Assembly: GCA_002352545.1 (NCBI GenBank)
Contig: DEIO01000031.1
Coordinates: forward strand, 1-17,195
DNA: 17,195 nt
Reading direction: 5' to 3'
Source: Patescibacteria group bacterium UBA2772
GTDB lineage: Bacteria > Patescibacteriota > Minisyncoccia > Moranbacterales > DUUL01
A program made the position numbers and the translations under genes. Positions 6,815-13,238 of this stretch are shown piece by piece. Within the stretch, counting starts at the first letter, position 1, and each line of letters starts with the position of its first letter. The notes under the pieces were generated by a model. It worked only from the letters and a program-made list of their open reading frames with translations. It was not told the origin of the DNA and searched no databases.

Positions 6815-7798
6815 ATGAGTAAAAATTTCCTAAAAAAACTTCAAAACTATATTTTTCAGGAAAAACTTTTAGCGCAAGGTGACTCAGTGGTGATTGGGAT
6901 TTCTGGCGGATCGGATTCGATCGGTTTGGCGTTGGCGTTGAATGAATTGCGGAGCAAGTATGATTTAAAATTACAATTAGTTCATATTAATTATCATCAA
7001 CGTGGAGAAGATTCAAATCAAGATGAACAGTTTGTTCAAAATTTTGCTGATAAGAATAAGTTGAGCTTGAGAGTTCTTCAATACGAAGAAGCTACTATCA
7101 TAACGGGAAACTTAGAAGAACGACTACGAGATTTTCGTTATCAACAATTCGAAGCGATTCGACAGGAATTGAAATTTGATAAAATTGCAGTAGCTCATAT
7201 TCAAGATGATCAAGCGGAAACTTTGTTGATGAATTTGCTTCGAGGTTCAGGTTTGCAGGGTTTGACAGGCATTAAAGTTCAACGAGATTTTTTAATTAGA
7301 CCATTTTTAATTTTTTCTAAGGATGAAATTAAAAATTTTTTGAAAGAAAATCAGCAAAAATTTTGTTTGGACAAAACGAATTTAAAAGCTGATTTTACTC
7401 GTAATAGCATTAGATTGGAATTAATTCCTTTTTTGGAAGAAAAATATAATCCAAAGATTAAGGAAAATTTGGGAAAATTGGCGGTTAATTTGCAAACTGA
7501 AAATGAAATTAATCAGTTTTTTATTGATAAAATTTATTTAGATTTAGTTAGAGAAGAAGGCAATCAGCTTGTTTTAGATATTTCAAAATTTGATAAATTT
7601 CTAATTGGAGTTTGGAAGCGATTATTTAGGAAAATTATTTTTAATTTAAAAGGTGATTTAAAAAATATTTCTAATAATAATTTTCAGGAATTTAAAAAAA
7701 TTGTTGATAGTGAAAAATCTAAAACTCAGACAATGCAAATTGGAAAGATTGTTTTGAAAAAAAATGAAGACTGTGTTATCTTTAGTAAAGTTCAATAA
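6815..7798 (+). CDS. tilS: tRNA(Ile)-lysidine synthase
   Basis: TilS converts C34 of tRNA-Ile(CAU) to lysidine with ATP and lysine, switching its codon from AUG to AUA and its charging from Met to Ile; it is essential in most bacteria. The 327-residue protein has the N-type ATP-pyrophosphatase PP-loop SGGSDS at 30-35, then the family block HINYHQRGEDSNQDEQFV, the AHIQDDQAETLLMNLLRGSGLQGLTG motif (about 128-153), an RPFL segment and the DKTN-x-x-x-x-FTRNSIRLELIPFL block. The C-terminal part is short and divergent, so this is a compact form. Its ATG follows the cmk stop after a single nucleotide, indicating translational coupling. ftsH follows within 14 nt; tilS-ftsH neighbourhood is widely conserved. 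Confidence 0.95.
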   Translation: MSKNFLKKLQNYIFQEKLLAQGDSVVIGISGGSDSIGLALALNELRSKYDLKLQLVHINYHQRGEDSNQDEQFVQNFADKNKLSLRVLQYEEATIITGNLEERLRDFRYQQFEAIRQELKFDKIAVAHIQDDQAETLLMNLLRGSGLQGLTGIKVQRDFLIRPFLIFSKDEIKNFLKENQQKFCLDKTNLKADFTRNSIRLELIPFLEEKYNPKIKENLGKLAVNLQTENEINQFFIDKIYLDLVREEGNQLVLDISKFDKFLIGVWKRLFRKIIFNLKGDLKNISNNNFQEFKKIVDSEKSKTQTMQIGKIVLKKNEDCVIFSKVQ

Positions 7799-7812
7799 AT
7801 GGAAGTGATTGA

Positions 7813-9711
7813 ATGTTTAAAATAATTAAATTTAAGTTAAATATGAAAATTTTAAAAAACGATAAAGGGATGCAGAAGAAAATTGGAATTGGGTTAGTGG
7901 TGATTTTATTGGTTTTTGGTTTGATTTCTTTGTATACTGCACCTCTTAAGTCTATTGAAAAAATTTCTTTAAGTCAATTGGCTCAGGAAATCAATAAAGA
8001 TGAGGTTGAAAATATTAAAGTTGAAGGGGATAAGTTGATAATTGAATTGAAAAATGGTGATAAACAAGAATCAATTAAAGAGCCTCAGGCGGCTTTAGCT
8101 GAATCTTTGAGCAATATTGGAGTTTCTACAGAAGCGCTGGGTGCTTTGAAAATTGATATTCAAGATACTAGCGGAGCCAATGTTCTTGTAAATATTATTT
8201 TACCATTCCTCTTACCATTTTTGATGATTGCTTTCTTTGTTTGGTTTTTGATGAAACAAGCTCAAAAGGGTGGAAATCAAGCGATGTCGTTTGGAGCTAG
8301 CAAAGCGCGGATGTTTATTCCTGATAAAGATAAGAAGAAAAGAATTACTTTTAAAAATGTGGCTGGGGCCAAAGAAGCTAAAGAAGAGCTTTACGAAGTG
8401 GTTGATTTTTTGAAAAATCCTCGAAAGTTTATTAAAATGGGGGCGAAAATTCCTCGAGGCTTCTTGTTGTTGGGTTCTCCTGGAACGGGAAAAACTTTAT
8501 TAGCCAAGGCGGTGGCTGGAGAAGCTAACGTGCCGTTTTTCTCAATTTCAGGTTCTGAATTTGTAGAAATGTTCGTCGGAGTAGGAGCTTCCAGAGTTCG
8601 AGATTTATTTAAGCAGGCTAAAAAACATGCCCCAGCGATTGTTTTTGTTGACGAGATTGATGCTGTTGGACGACAACGAGGCACAGGTGTGGGCGGCGGA
8701 CACGATGAAAGGGAGCAAACTTTGAATCAAATTTTGGTGGAAATGGATGGTTTCGATACTGGTCTTGGAGTGATTGTGATTGCGGCGACTAATCGACCAG
8801 ATGTTTTGGATCCAGCCTTGCTTAGGCCAGGACGATTTGACCGGCAAGTAGTTTTGACTAATCCTGATATAAAAGAGCGAGAAGCAATTTTAAAAATTCA
8901 TCAAATTGGTAAAAAGTTTGCTAAAGGAATTAATATTCGACAAATTGCTGAACGAACCGCTGGTTTTTCGGGAGCGGATTTAGCTAATCTTTTGAACGAA
9001 GCGGCAATTTTGACGGTTCGAAGACGAAAAAGTGTCATCACTATGGACGAATTAAGAGAGGCGATTGAAAAAGTTATTTTAGGTCCAGAACGAAGAAGCA
9101 ATGTCGTGACAGAAAGAGAGCAAGAAGTGACAGCTTATCATGAAGCCGGACACGCCTTAGTGGCAACGATTTTGCCCAAGGCTGATAATGTTCAAAAGGT
9201 TTCTATTATTGCTCGAGGACGAGCAGCTGGATATACTTTAAATGCTCCAAAAAGTGATGAACGATTGTATTTTAAGTCTTATTTTATGGATCAAATCGCT
9301 GTTTTATTGGCAGGTTATGCGACCGAAATGAAAATCTATGGAGAGGTGACTTCGGGAGCTTCGAATGATTTGAAACGCGCGACTGATTTGGCTAGAAAAA
9401 TTGTGACGAAATTTGGAATGAGTAAGCTTGGACCAATTTCTTATGGAACTGATCATGAACAAGTTTTCTTAGGAAAAGAATTTCACGAGCAAGCTGAATA
9501 TTCTCAAAAAATTGCGGAAAAAATTGATATTGAAGTTGAATCGATTATTTCTAATTCTTTGAAAACTAGTGCTGATATAATCAACAAAAATGAAAAAATT
9601 CTGGAAAAAATTACTCAAGAACTTATGGAAAAAGAAACTATCGAAAAAGAACGGTTTGATGAAATTGTAAAATCGTTTGATAAAAAAGTGGAGAAAAAAG
9701 AAAAAGCCTAG
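7813..9711 (+). CDS. ftsH: ATP-dependent zinc metalloprotease FtsH
   Basis: A membrane-anchored AAA+ protease that pulls out and degrades misassembled membrane proteins and some cytosolic regulators. The 632-residue protein has TM1 at about 23-41, a small extracytoplasmic domain (46-120), TM2 at about 125-147, and an AAA module with Walker A GSPGTGKT (221-228), Walker B VFVDEID (277-283) and the SRH (TNRPDVLDPALLRPGRFDR, ending at 344). The zinc-protease site is HEAGH (443-447), with the third ligand Asp in TSGASND (519). The Walker A has Ser where most FtsH have Pro (GPPGTGKT). The ATG at 7813 is chosen because GGAAG lies 7 nt upstream, one of the few Shine-Dalgarno-like sites here. An internal ATG at 7843 would remove 10 residues. 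Last gene of the rpsA operon. Confidence 0.97.
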   Translation: MFKIIKFKLNMKILKNDKGMQKKIGIGLVVILLVFGLISLYTAPLKSIEKISLSQLAQEINKDEVENIKVEGDKLIIELKNGDKQESIKEPQAALAESLSNIGVSTEALGALKIDIQDTSGANVLVNIILPFLLPFLMIAFFVWFLMKQAQKGGNQAMSFGASKARMFIPDKDKKKRITFKNVAGAKEAKEELYEVVDFLKNPRKFIKMGAKIPRGFLLLGSPGTGKTLLAKAVAGEANVPFFSISGSEFVEMFVGVGASRVRDLFKQAKKHAPAIVFVDEIDAVGRQRGTGVGGGHDEREQTLNQILVEMDGFDTGLGVIVIAATNRPDVLDPALLRPGRFDRQVVLTNPDIKEREAILKIHQIGKKFAKGINIRQIAERTAGFSGADLANLLNEAAILTVRRRKSVITMDELREAIEKVILGPERRSNVVTEREQEVTAYHEAGHALVATILPKADNVQKVSIIARGRAAGYTLNAPKSDERLYFKSYFMDQIAVLLAGYATEMKIYGEVTSGASNDLKRATDLARKIVTKFGMSKLGPISYGTDHEQVFLGKEFHEQAEYSQKIAEKIDIEVESIISNSLKTSADIINKNEKILEKITQELMEKETIEKERFDEIVKSFDKKVEKKEKA

Positions 9712-9732
9712 TGATATCTAATTTTATTTTTT

Positions 9733-9766
9733 AAAACACAATGGCTTTATAGTCATTGTGTTTTTT
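9733..9766 (+). terminator. Intrinsic terminator after ftsH
   Basis: An 11-bp perfect stem (AAAACACAATG at 9733-9743 with CATTGTGTTTT at 9754-9764) with a 10-nt loop runs into a six-T tract, 21 nt after the ftsH stop. It closes the rpsA-cmk-tilS-ftsH operon and, being A-rich on the 5' side, could also work in reverse. Confidence 0.85.
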
Positions 9767-9814
9767 AAACTAGTAAAGAACTGTTTTTAACAAATATTTT
9801 TTAAATTAAAATTT

Positions 9815-10804
9815 ATGATAATTCCAGAAAAATTAAAAAAAGGAGATGAAATTAGAGTGATTGCTCCAGCCAGAAGCCTATCGTTGCTTTCTGAAGAAAA
9901 TATTGAATTGGCTACAGAAAAACTAGAGCGAGAAGGCTTCAAGGTGACATTTTCTAAAAATTGTCGAGAAACTGATATTTTTAGGTCGTCTTCAATTCAA
10001 TCGAGAATTGAAGATATCCACGAGGCTTTTCGAGATAAAAATGTAAAGGCTATTTTCACAGTGCTTGGTGGTTTTAATTCTAATCAACTTTTGAAATATT
10101 TAGATTATGATTTGATAAAAAATAATCCTAAAATTTTATGTGGTTATTCTGATATAACGGTTTTAGCAAATGCTATTACGGCTAAAACGGATTTAGTTAC
10201 TTATTCAGGATTGCATTTTGCTACTTGGGGGATGAAAAAAGAATTTGAATATAATTTAGAATATTTTAAAAAATGTTTAACCAGTGAGGATGAATTTTTG
10301 GTTGAATCATCAAAAACTTGGTCTGATGATGTTTGGTTTTTGGATCAAGAGAATCGAAAAATTGAAGAAAATACAGGATTTGTGTTTTTGCATAAGGGGA
10401 CTGCTGAAGGGAAAATTATCGGAGGAAATCTTTGCACTTTGAATTTATTAACAGGAACGGAATTTATGCCGGATCTTTCCAATTCAATTTTGTTTATTGA
10501 AGATGATGATTTGGTAGGTTCTTCCTTTGATGTGGAGTTTGATAGGAATTTGCAATCTTTAATTCAACAATCCAATTTTGGTAAAATTAAAGGAATTGTG
10601 ATTGGCAGATTTCAAAGAAAAACTGAAATGACGCTTGAAAAATTGAAATATATTATTGAGACCAAGAAAGAATTAAAAAATATTCCAATAATTGCTAATG
10701 TTGATTTTGGGCATACTAATCCAATTATTACTTTTCCAATTGGCGGAACTATAAAATTAGCAGTTGATGATGAAAAAATTGAGCTAAAAATTATTAAACA
10801 TTAG
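9815..10804 (+). CDS. S66 family serine peptidase, LdcA/MccF-like
   Basis: Peptidase family S66 holds LD-carboxypeptidases, which trim the terminal D-Ala from murein tetrapeptides during cell-wall recycling, and MccF, which cleaves microcin C-type nucleotide-peptide antibiotics. The catalytic triad is visible: Ser112 in CGYSDIT, Glu229 in FIED and His300 in VDFGHTNP. The 329-residue length and the block TWSDDVWFLDQENR (168-181), followed by EGKIIGGNLCTLNLLTGTEFMP (198-219), resemble the MccF-like branch more than E. coli LdcA. No signal peptide, so it acts in the cytoplasm. The start ATG 9815 has no Shine-Dalgarno. The gene stands alone after the ftsH terminator, and a small membrane protein follows 41 nt later. 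S66 membership is firm; the choice between recycling and self-protection is open. Confidence 0.9.
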   Translation: MIIPEKLKKGDEIRVIAPARSLSLLSEENIELATEKLEREGFKVTFSKNCRETDIFRSSSIQSRIEDIHEAFRDKNVKAIFTVLGGFNSNQLLKYLDYDLIKNNPKILCGYSDITVLANAITAKTDLVTYSGLHFATWGMKKEFEYNLEYFKKCLTSEDEFLVESSKTWSDDVWFLDQENRKIEENTGFVFLHKGTAEGKIIGGNLCTLNLLTGTEFMPDLSNSILFIEDDDLVGSSFDVEFDRNLQSLIQQSNFGKIKGIVIGRFQRKTEMTLEKLKYIIETKKELKNIPIIANVDFGHTNPIITFPIGGTIKLAVDDEKIELKIIKH

Positions 10805-10845
10805 AAATAATTAGAGATTATTTTAAAATAAAAGGGGAAATTGAA

Positions 10846-11040
10846 ATGGGAAGAGGAAGAGTCGGAAGAGGCGGAAATAGTGGAAGAGGATCGGGAAATT
10901 TGCTTTGGATTATTATTGTTATCGTGATTGTATTTGGTTTTTTTAGTTCTGAAATTTTTTCTGGAATAAGTTCTGGGGTCGCAATAATTGTGATTATTTT
11001 AATTGGTTTTGTCTTCTTCAACGGAAGAAGATTCTTCTAA
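10846..11040 (+). CDS. Small Gly/Arg-rich two-helix membrane protein
   Basis: A 64-residue protein not recognised as a known family. Residues 1-17 are almost all Gly, Arg, Ser and Asn (GRG repeats), followed by two hydrophobic helices at about 19-35 and 43-59, and the basic end NGRRFF. Positive charge at both ends predicts a hairpin with both termini in the cytoplasm. The start is well supported: GGGG lies 9 nt upstream of ATG 10846, one of few Shine-Dalgarno-like sites in the window, and a strong terminator begins 22 nt after the stop. An overlapping minus-strand frame exists but has no comparable support. It may be cotranscribed with the S66 peptidase 41 nt upstream. Function unknown; a membrane-remodelling or stress peptide is only a guess. 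Confidence 0.7.
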   Translation: MGRGRVGRGGNSGRGSGNLLWIIIVIVIVFGFFSSEIFSGISSGVAIIVIILIGFVFFNGRRFF

Positions 11041-11062
11041 ATGTTCAACAAATGAATAGAAC

Positions 11063-11097
11063 GGAGGTCTTTAAAACAAGACCTCCTCTTTGCTTTT
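11063..11097 (+). terminator. Intrinsic terminator after the small membrane protein
   Basis: A 9-bp perfect stem GGAGGTCTT (11063-11071) with AAGACCTCC (11078-11086), a 6-nt loop and a T-rich tail TCTTTGCTTTT. It lies 22 nt after the stop of the 64-residue gene. Confidence 0.9.
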
Positions 11098-11140
11098 AGG
11101 AGGGTTGATTTGTTGTATAAAAAATTGGAATAAAAAAGGG

Positions 11141-11166
11141 CCCCTGGATTTGGTTCAATCCAGGGG
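11141..11166. terminator. GC-rich hairpin, terminator-like on the minus strand
   Basis: Perfect 10-bp stem CCCCTGGATT (11141-11150) with AATCCAGGGG (11157-11166). On the minus strand it is followed by CCC and then TTTTTTA, a proper intrinsic-terminator tail. On the plus strand the tail is only GTTATTGTTATT. No minus-strand gene ends here, so it may end antisense or unannotated RNA, or work as a weak bidirectional terminator. Confidence 0.6.
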
Positions 11167-11313
11167 GTTATTGTTATTGTTGAGATGTTTTTTTATCCTC
11201 CTTTTTGTTTGAGGTTTATTTACAAGAATAATAATAAATATTTTCGTAAATGTCAAATTTTAAATTTTTGATTTTATGAATATGACTGAAGAAATCTTTG
11301 GTTTAAGTCTTCT

Positions 11314-11352
11314 CTTGGTTCAAACATTAGAATTTCCTCTGGTTGAACCAAG
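11314..11352. repeat. Inverted repeat upstream of the murA promoter
   Basis: CTTGGTTCAA (11314-11323) and TTGAACCAAG (11343-11352) form a perfect 10-bp inverted repeat with a 19-nt spacer, ending 16 bp upstream of the murA -35. It could be an operator-type site or a hairpin. No T-tract follows, so it is not a normal terminator. Confidence 0.5.
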
Positions 11353-11368
11353 GGAAAGCGAAAAAACT

Positions 11369-11397
11369 TTGTATCAAAATTACAAATATGGTATTAT
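11369..11397 (+). promoter_or_regulatory. Promoter of murA
   Basis: TTGTAT (11369-11374), a 17-nt spacer ending in TGG, and TATTAT (11392-11397), giving an extended -10 (TGG-TATTAT). The predicted start near 11404 leaves a leader of about 32 nt. A GAGAGGTGAAG sequence (11406-11416) sits at the message 5' end, but 19 nt from the murA ATG, too far for a standard Shine-Dalgarno. Confidence 0.75.
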
Positions 11398-11435
11398 GTT
11401 TTTATGAGAGGTGAAGTTGTTTTTTAAATAACAAT

Positions 11436-12707
11436 ATGGAAACAGAACAAAAATTTGAGATTGAAGGAGGATGCGAGTTGAAAGGTGAAATCAAAGTCAA
11501 CGGAGCGAAGAATTCGGCTTTGAAGATTTTGGCGTCAGTGGTTTTGACTGAAGAAAAAATAGTGATAGAAAATTTTCCTTTTATCGAAGATACTAAACGG
11601 ATGTTAGAACTTTTAGAAGAGCTGGGCGCAGTAATTGTGAAAGATGTTGAAAATAAAAAAGTTAAAATTAATCCCGAGGGAATTAAGGCTGGTAATCTTC
11701 AAGGGGAGTTAGTTAAAAAATTAAGAGCTTCAATTTTATTAGTTGGTCCTTTGCTGGCGAGATTTGGTGAGGTTAATATGACTTATCCGGGGGGTTGTGT
11801 GATTGGCAAGCGACCGATAGATTTATTTCTAGACGGATTTCAAAAACTGGGGGCAAAAATTGAATGGAACGACGACGGTTTTAAGGCTATCGCAAATAAA
11901 CCAAAATTAATTGGAACGACAATTTTTTTCTCAAAAATTACTGTGACAGGAACGGAAGCGATGATGATGACCGCCGTTTTAGCAGAAGGAAAAACTGTTT
12001 TGAAAAATTGTGCGATGGAGCCAGAAATAAAGAGTTTAGCTGATTATTTGAACTATAATGGAGCTAAAATTTCTGGTGCTGGGACGCCAACTATTGTTAT
12101 CAAGGGAACGGAAAAAATTTCGGCTGGAACTTTCAAAGTAATTCCCGATCGGATTGAGGCTGGAACTTTTGTTATGATGGGTTTGCTTTGTAAAAGTGAG
12201 ATCACTGTGACAGATTGTGTTCCAGAGCATCTCGGGGCGGTTTTACCAGTTTTGAAAAATGCTGGAGCTAATTTGGAAGTTGGAGAAGATTATATTAAAG
12301 TTAAAAAAGGTGAAAGATTGAAAGCCGTTTCGATTTCAACTCATGAGTATCCAGGTTTTGCTACTGATTTGCAACCACCTTACACTTTACTGATGACTCA
12401 AGCGGAAGGAATTTCATTGGTTCATGAAACGATTTTCGAGGGTCGGTTATTTTTCACTGATCAATTGAATTCAATGGGAACAGCGATTGTAATGTGCGAT
12501 CCTCATCGAGTGGTAATTTCTGGACCGACGGGAATTTATGGAAAAAAATTAACTAGTCCAGATTTAAGAGCTGGTATCACGATGGTGCTAGCTGGAATGA
12601 TTGCTCATGGGAAAACTACAATTGACAATATTTATCAAATTGATCGAGGTTACGAAGATATTGATGAACGGTTAAATTTGTTAGGAGCTAATATTAAGAG
12701 AGTCTAG
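11436..12707 (+). CDS. murA: UDP-N-acetylglucosamine 1-carboxyvinyltransferase
   Basis: MurA transfers enolpyruvate from PEP to UDP-GlcNAc, the first committed step of peptidoglycan synthesis in the cytoplasm. The 423-residue length is normal. Visible motifs are the substrate-binding NGAKNSAL (Lys25-Asn26), the catalytic loop PGGCVIGKRPIDL with Cys121, the PDRIEAGTF segment (237-245) and Asp311 in FATDLQPPY, the likely general base. Cys121 is the residue alkylated by fosfomycin (replaced by Asp in naturally resistant MurA), so sensitivity is inferred. The start ATG 11436 is preceded by an A/T-rich stretch without a near Shine-Dalgarno. It has its own promoter, and element B begins 4 bp after the stop. 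A wall-synthesis gene together with the downstream lipid kinase shows the cell makes its own envelope. Confidence 0.97.
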   Translation: METEQKFEIEGGCELKGEIKVNGAKNSALKILASVVLTEEKIVIENFPFIEDTKRMLELLEELGAVIVKDVENKKVKINPEGIKAGNLQGELVKKLRASILLVGPLLARFGEVNMTYPGGCVIGKRPIDLFLDGFQKLGAKIEWNDDGFKAIANKPKLIGTTIFFSKITVTGTEAMMMTAVLAEGKTVLKNCAMEPEIKSLADYLNYNGAKISGAGTPTIVIKGTEKISAGTFKVIPDRIEAGTFVMMGLLCKSEITVTDCVPEHLGAVLPVLKNAGANLEVGEDYIKVKKGERLKAVSISTHEYPGFATDLQPPYTLLMTQAEGISLVHETIFEGRLFFTDQLNSMGTAIVMCDPHRVVISGPTGIYGKKLTSPDLRAGITMVLAGMIAHGKTTIDNIYQIDRGYEDIDERLNLLGANIKRV

Positions 12708-12710
12708 TTT

Positions 12711-12830
12711 AGAAATTATAGTTTGGCACACTTTTTTGTCAAAACTTCTATGATTCACTTCATGTATTTCTTAATACACTTCGTTGCACTGCTCAGTTTT
12801 TCCTCAAATTGCACTCAAACTATAATTTCT
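12711..12830. repeat. Inverted-repeat element, copy B
   Basis: Perfect 14-bp outer arms (12711-12724 and 12817-12830). The inner boxes match copy A at 927-1047: GGCACAC-T6-GTCA at 12725-12741 and CCTCAAATTGCACTCAAA at 12802-12819 (16 of 18 identical to copy A). The arms are unlike those of copy A. The centre forms a small hairpin (TGTATT with AATACA, about 12763-12778). Each arm contains TATAAT when read outward, so the right arm may supply the -10 (12821-12826) of dgkA, 50 nt before its ATG. No coding potential. Confidence 0.7.
12715..12742 (-). promoter_or_regulatory. Near-consensus promoter facing back into murA
   Basis: On the minus strand TTGACA (plus coordinates 12737-12742) is followed after 16 nt by TATAAT (12715-12720). 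Both hexamers are perfect consensus. Transcription would start near 12708 and run antisense through the murA 3' end. The -35 is part of the inner box shared with copy A. Confidence 0.6.
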
Positions 12831-12875
12831 GGATAATTGTTGATGAATATTTATTTAAATTAATAACAAAAATAG

Positions 12876-13238
12876 ATGATAGCAAAGACTTGTGGAAAAT
12901 TTTTTAGTAGTTTAAAACATGCTTTGAGAGGTTTCAAATATATGGTGATTCGAGAGAGAAATTTTCGGATTGAACTGATCGCTGGTGGGTTAGTTTTTGT
13001 TTTAACTCTTATGATTGGTGTTGAAAAATGGGAATTAATAGTAATTATTTTTGTTATTTTTGGAATTTTACTTTTAGAAGCTGTTAATACTTTGATTGAA
13101 AGATTAGTCAATATTTTTAATCCTAGGGTTCATCCTTATGCTAAAATGTTGAAAGATTTGACTGCTTCAATTGTCTTGATCGGTTCAATTGGGGCTTTTT
13201 TAATTGGGTTATTTATTTTTTGGCCCTATGTTTTTTGA
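12876..13238 (+). CDS. dgkA: DgkA-type diacylglycerol/undecaprenol kinase
   Basis: A small integral membrane kinase that phosphorylates diacylglycerol or, in Gram-positive-type members, undecaprenol, feeding the lipid carrier pool for wall synthesis; that fits its place after murA. The 120-residue protein has an amphipathic N-terminus with SLKHALRGFKYM (12-23) and Glu28, then three membrane helices at about 35-49, 52-70 and 96-117. The family core EAVNTLIERLVN (68-79) holds Glu68 and catalytic Glu75, and AKMLKD (89-94) supplies Lys93 and Asp94. Position 79 is Asn where the family nearly always has Asp (NxxIExxVD). The start ATG 12876 lacks a Shine-Dalgarno. Its stop overlaps the next gene by 11 nt. 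Substrate cannot be decided from sequence alone. Confidence 0.92.
   Translation: MIAKTCGKFFSSLKHALRGFKYMVIRERNFRIELIAGGLVFVLTLMIGVEKWELIVIIFVIFGILLLEAVNTLIERLVNIFNPRVHPYAKMLKDLTASIVLIGSIGAFLIGLFIFWPYVF

Larger units (their letters stand above)
11041..11435. other. 395-bp intergenic region rich in hairpins
   Basis: No convincing gene. In order it holds a terminator (11063-11097), a GC-rich hairpin (11141-11166), the distant complementary words AGGAGG (11098-11103) and CCTCCT (11197-11202) that could pair around that hairpin, a plain AT-rich stretch (11215-11275), a 10-bp inverted repeat (11314-11323 with 11343-11352) and the murA promoter (11369-11397). A 43-codon open frame (11276-11407) overlaps the inverted repeat and promoter but has no ribosome site or recognisable product. 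Confidence 0.7.

Noticed and set aside
10818..11021. Minus-strand open frame (Pro/Ile/Lys-rich) over the 64-residue gene.
   Set aside because: It is the complement of the Gly/Arg-rich and hydrophobic codons. The plus-strand frame has a ribosome site and a terminator; this one has neither.
11276..11407. 43-codon open frame upstream of murA, and a 7-codon frame at 11404-11427.
   Set aside because: The first runs across the inverted repeat and the murA promoter and has no ribosome site; the second starts at the predicted transcript end. Neither has a recognisable product.
13204..13227. Earlier TTG start for the surface protein.
   Set aside because: It would lie deep in dgkA and add GYLFFGP ahead of a normal signal sequence; ATG 13228 gives a standard signal peptide and a short overlap.
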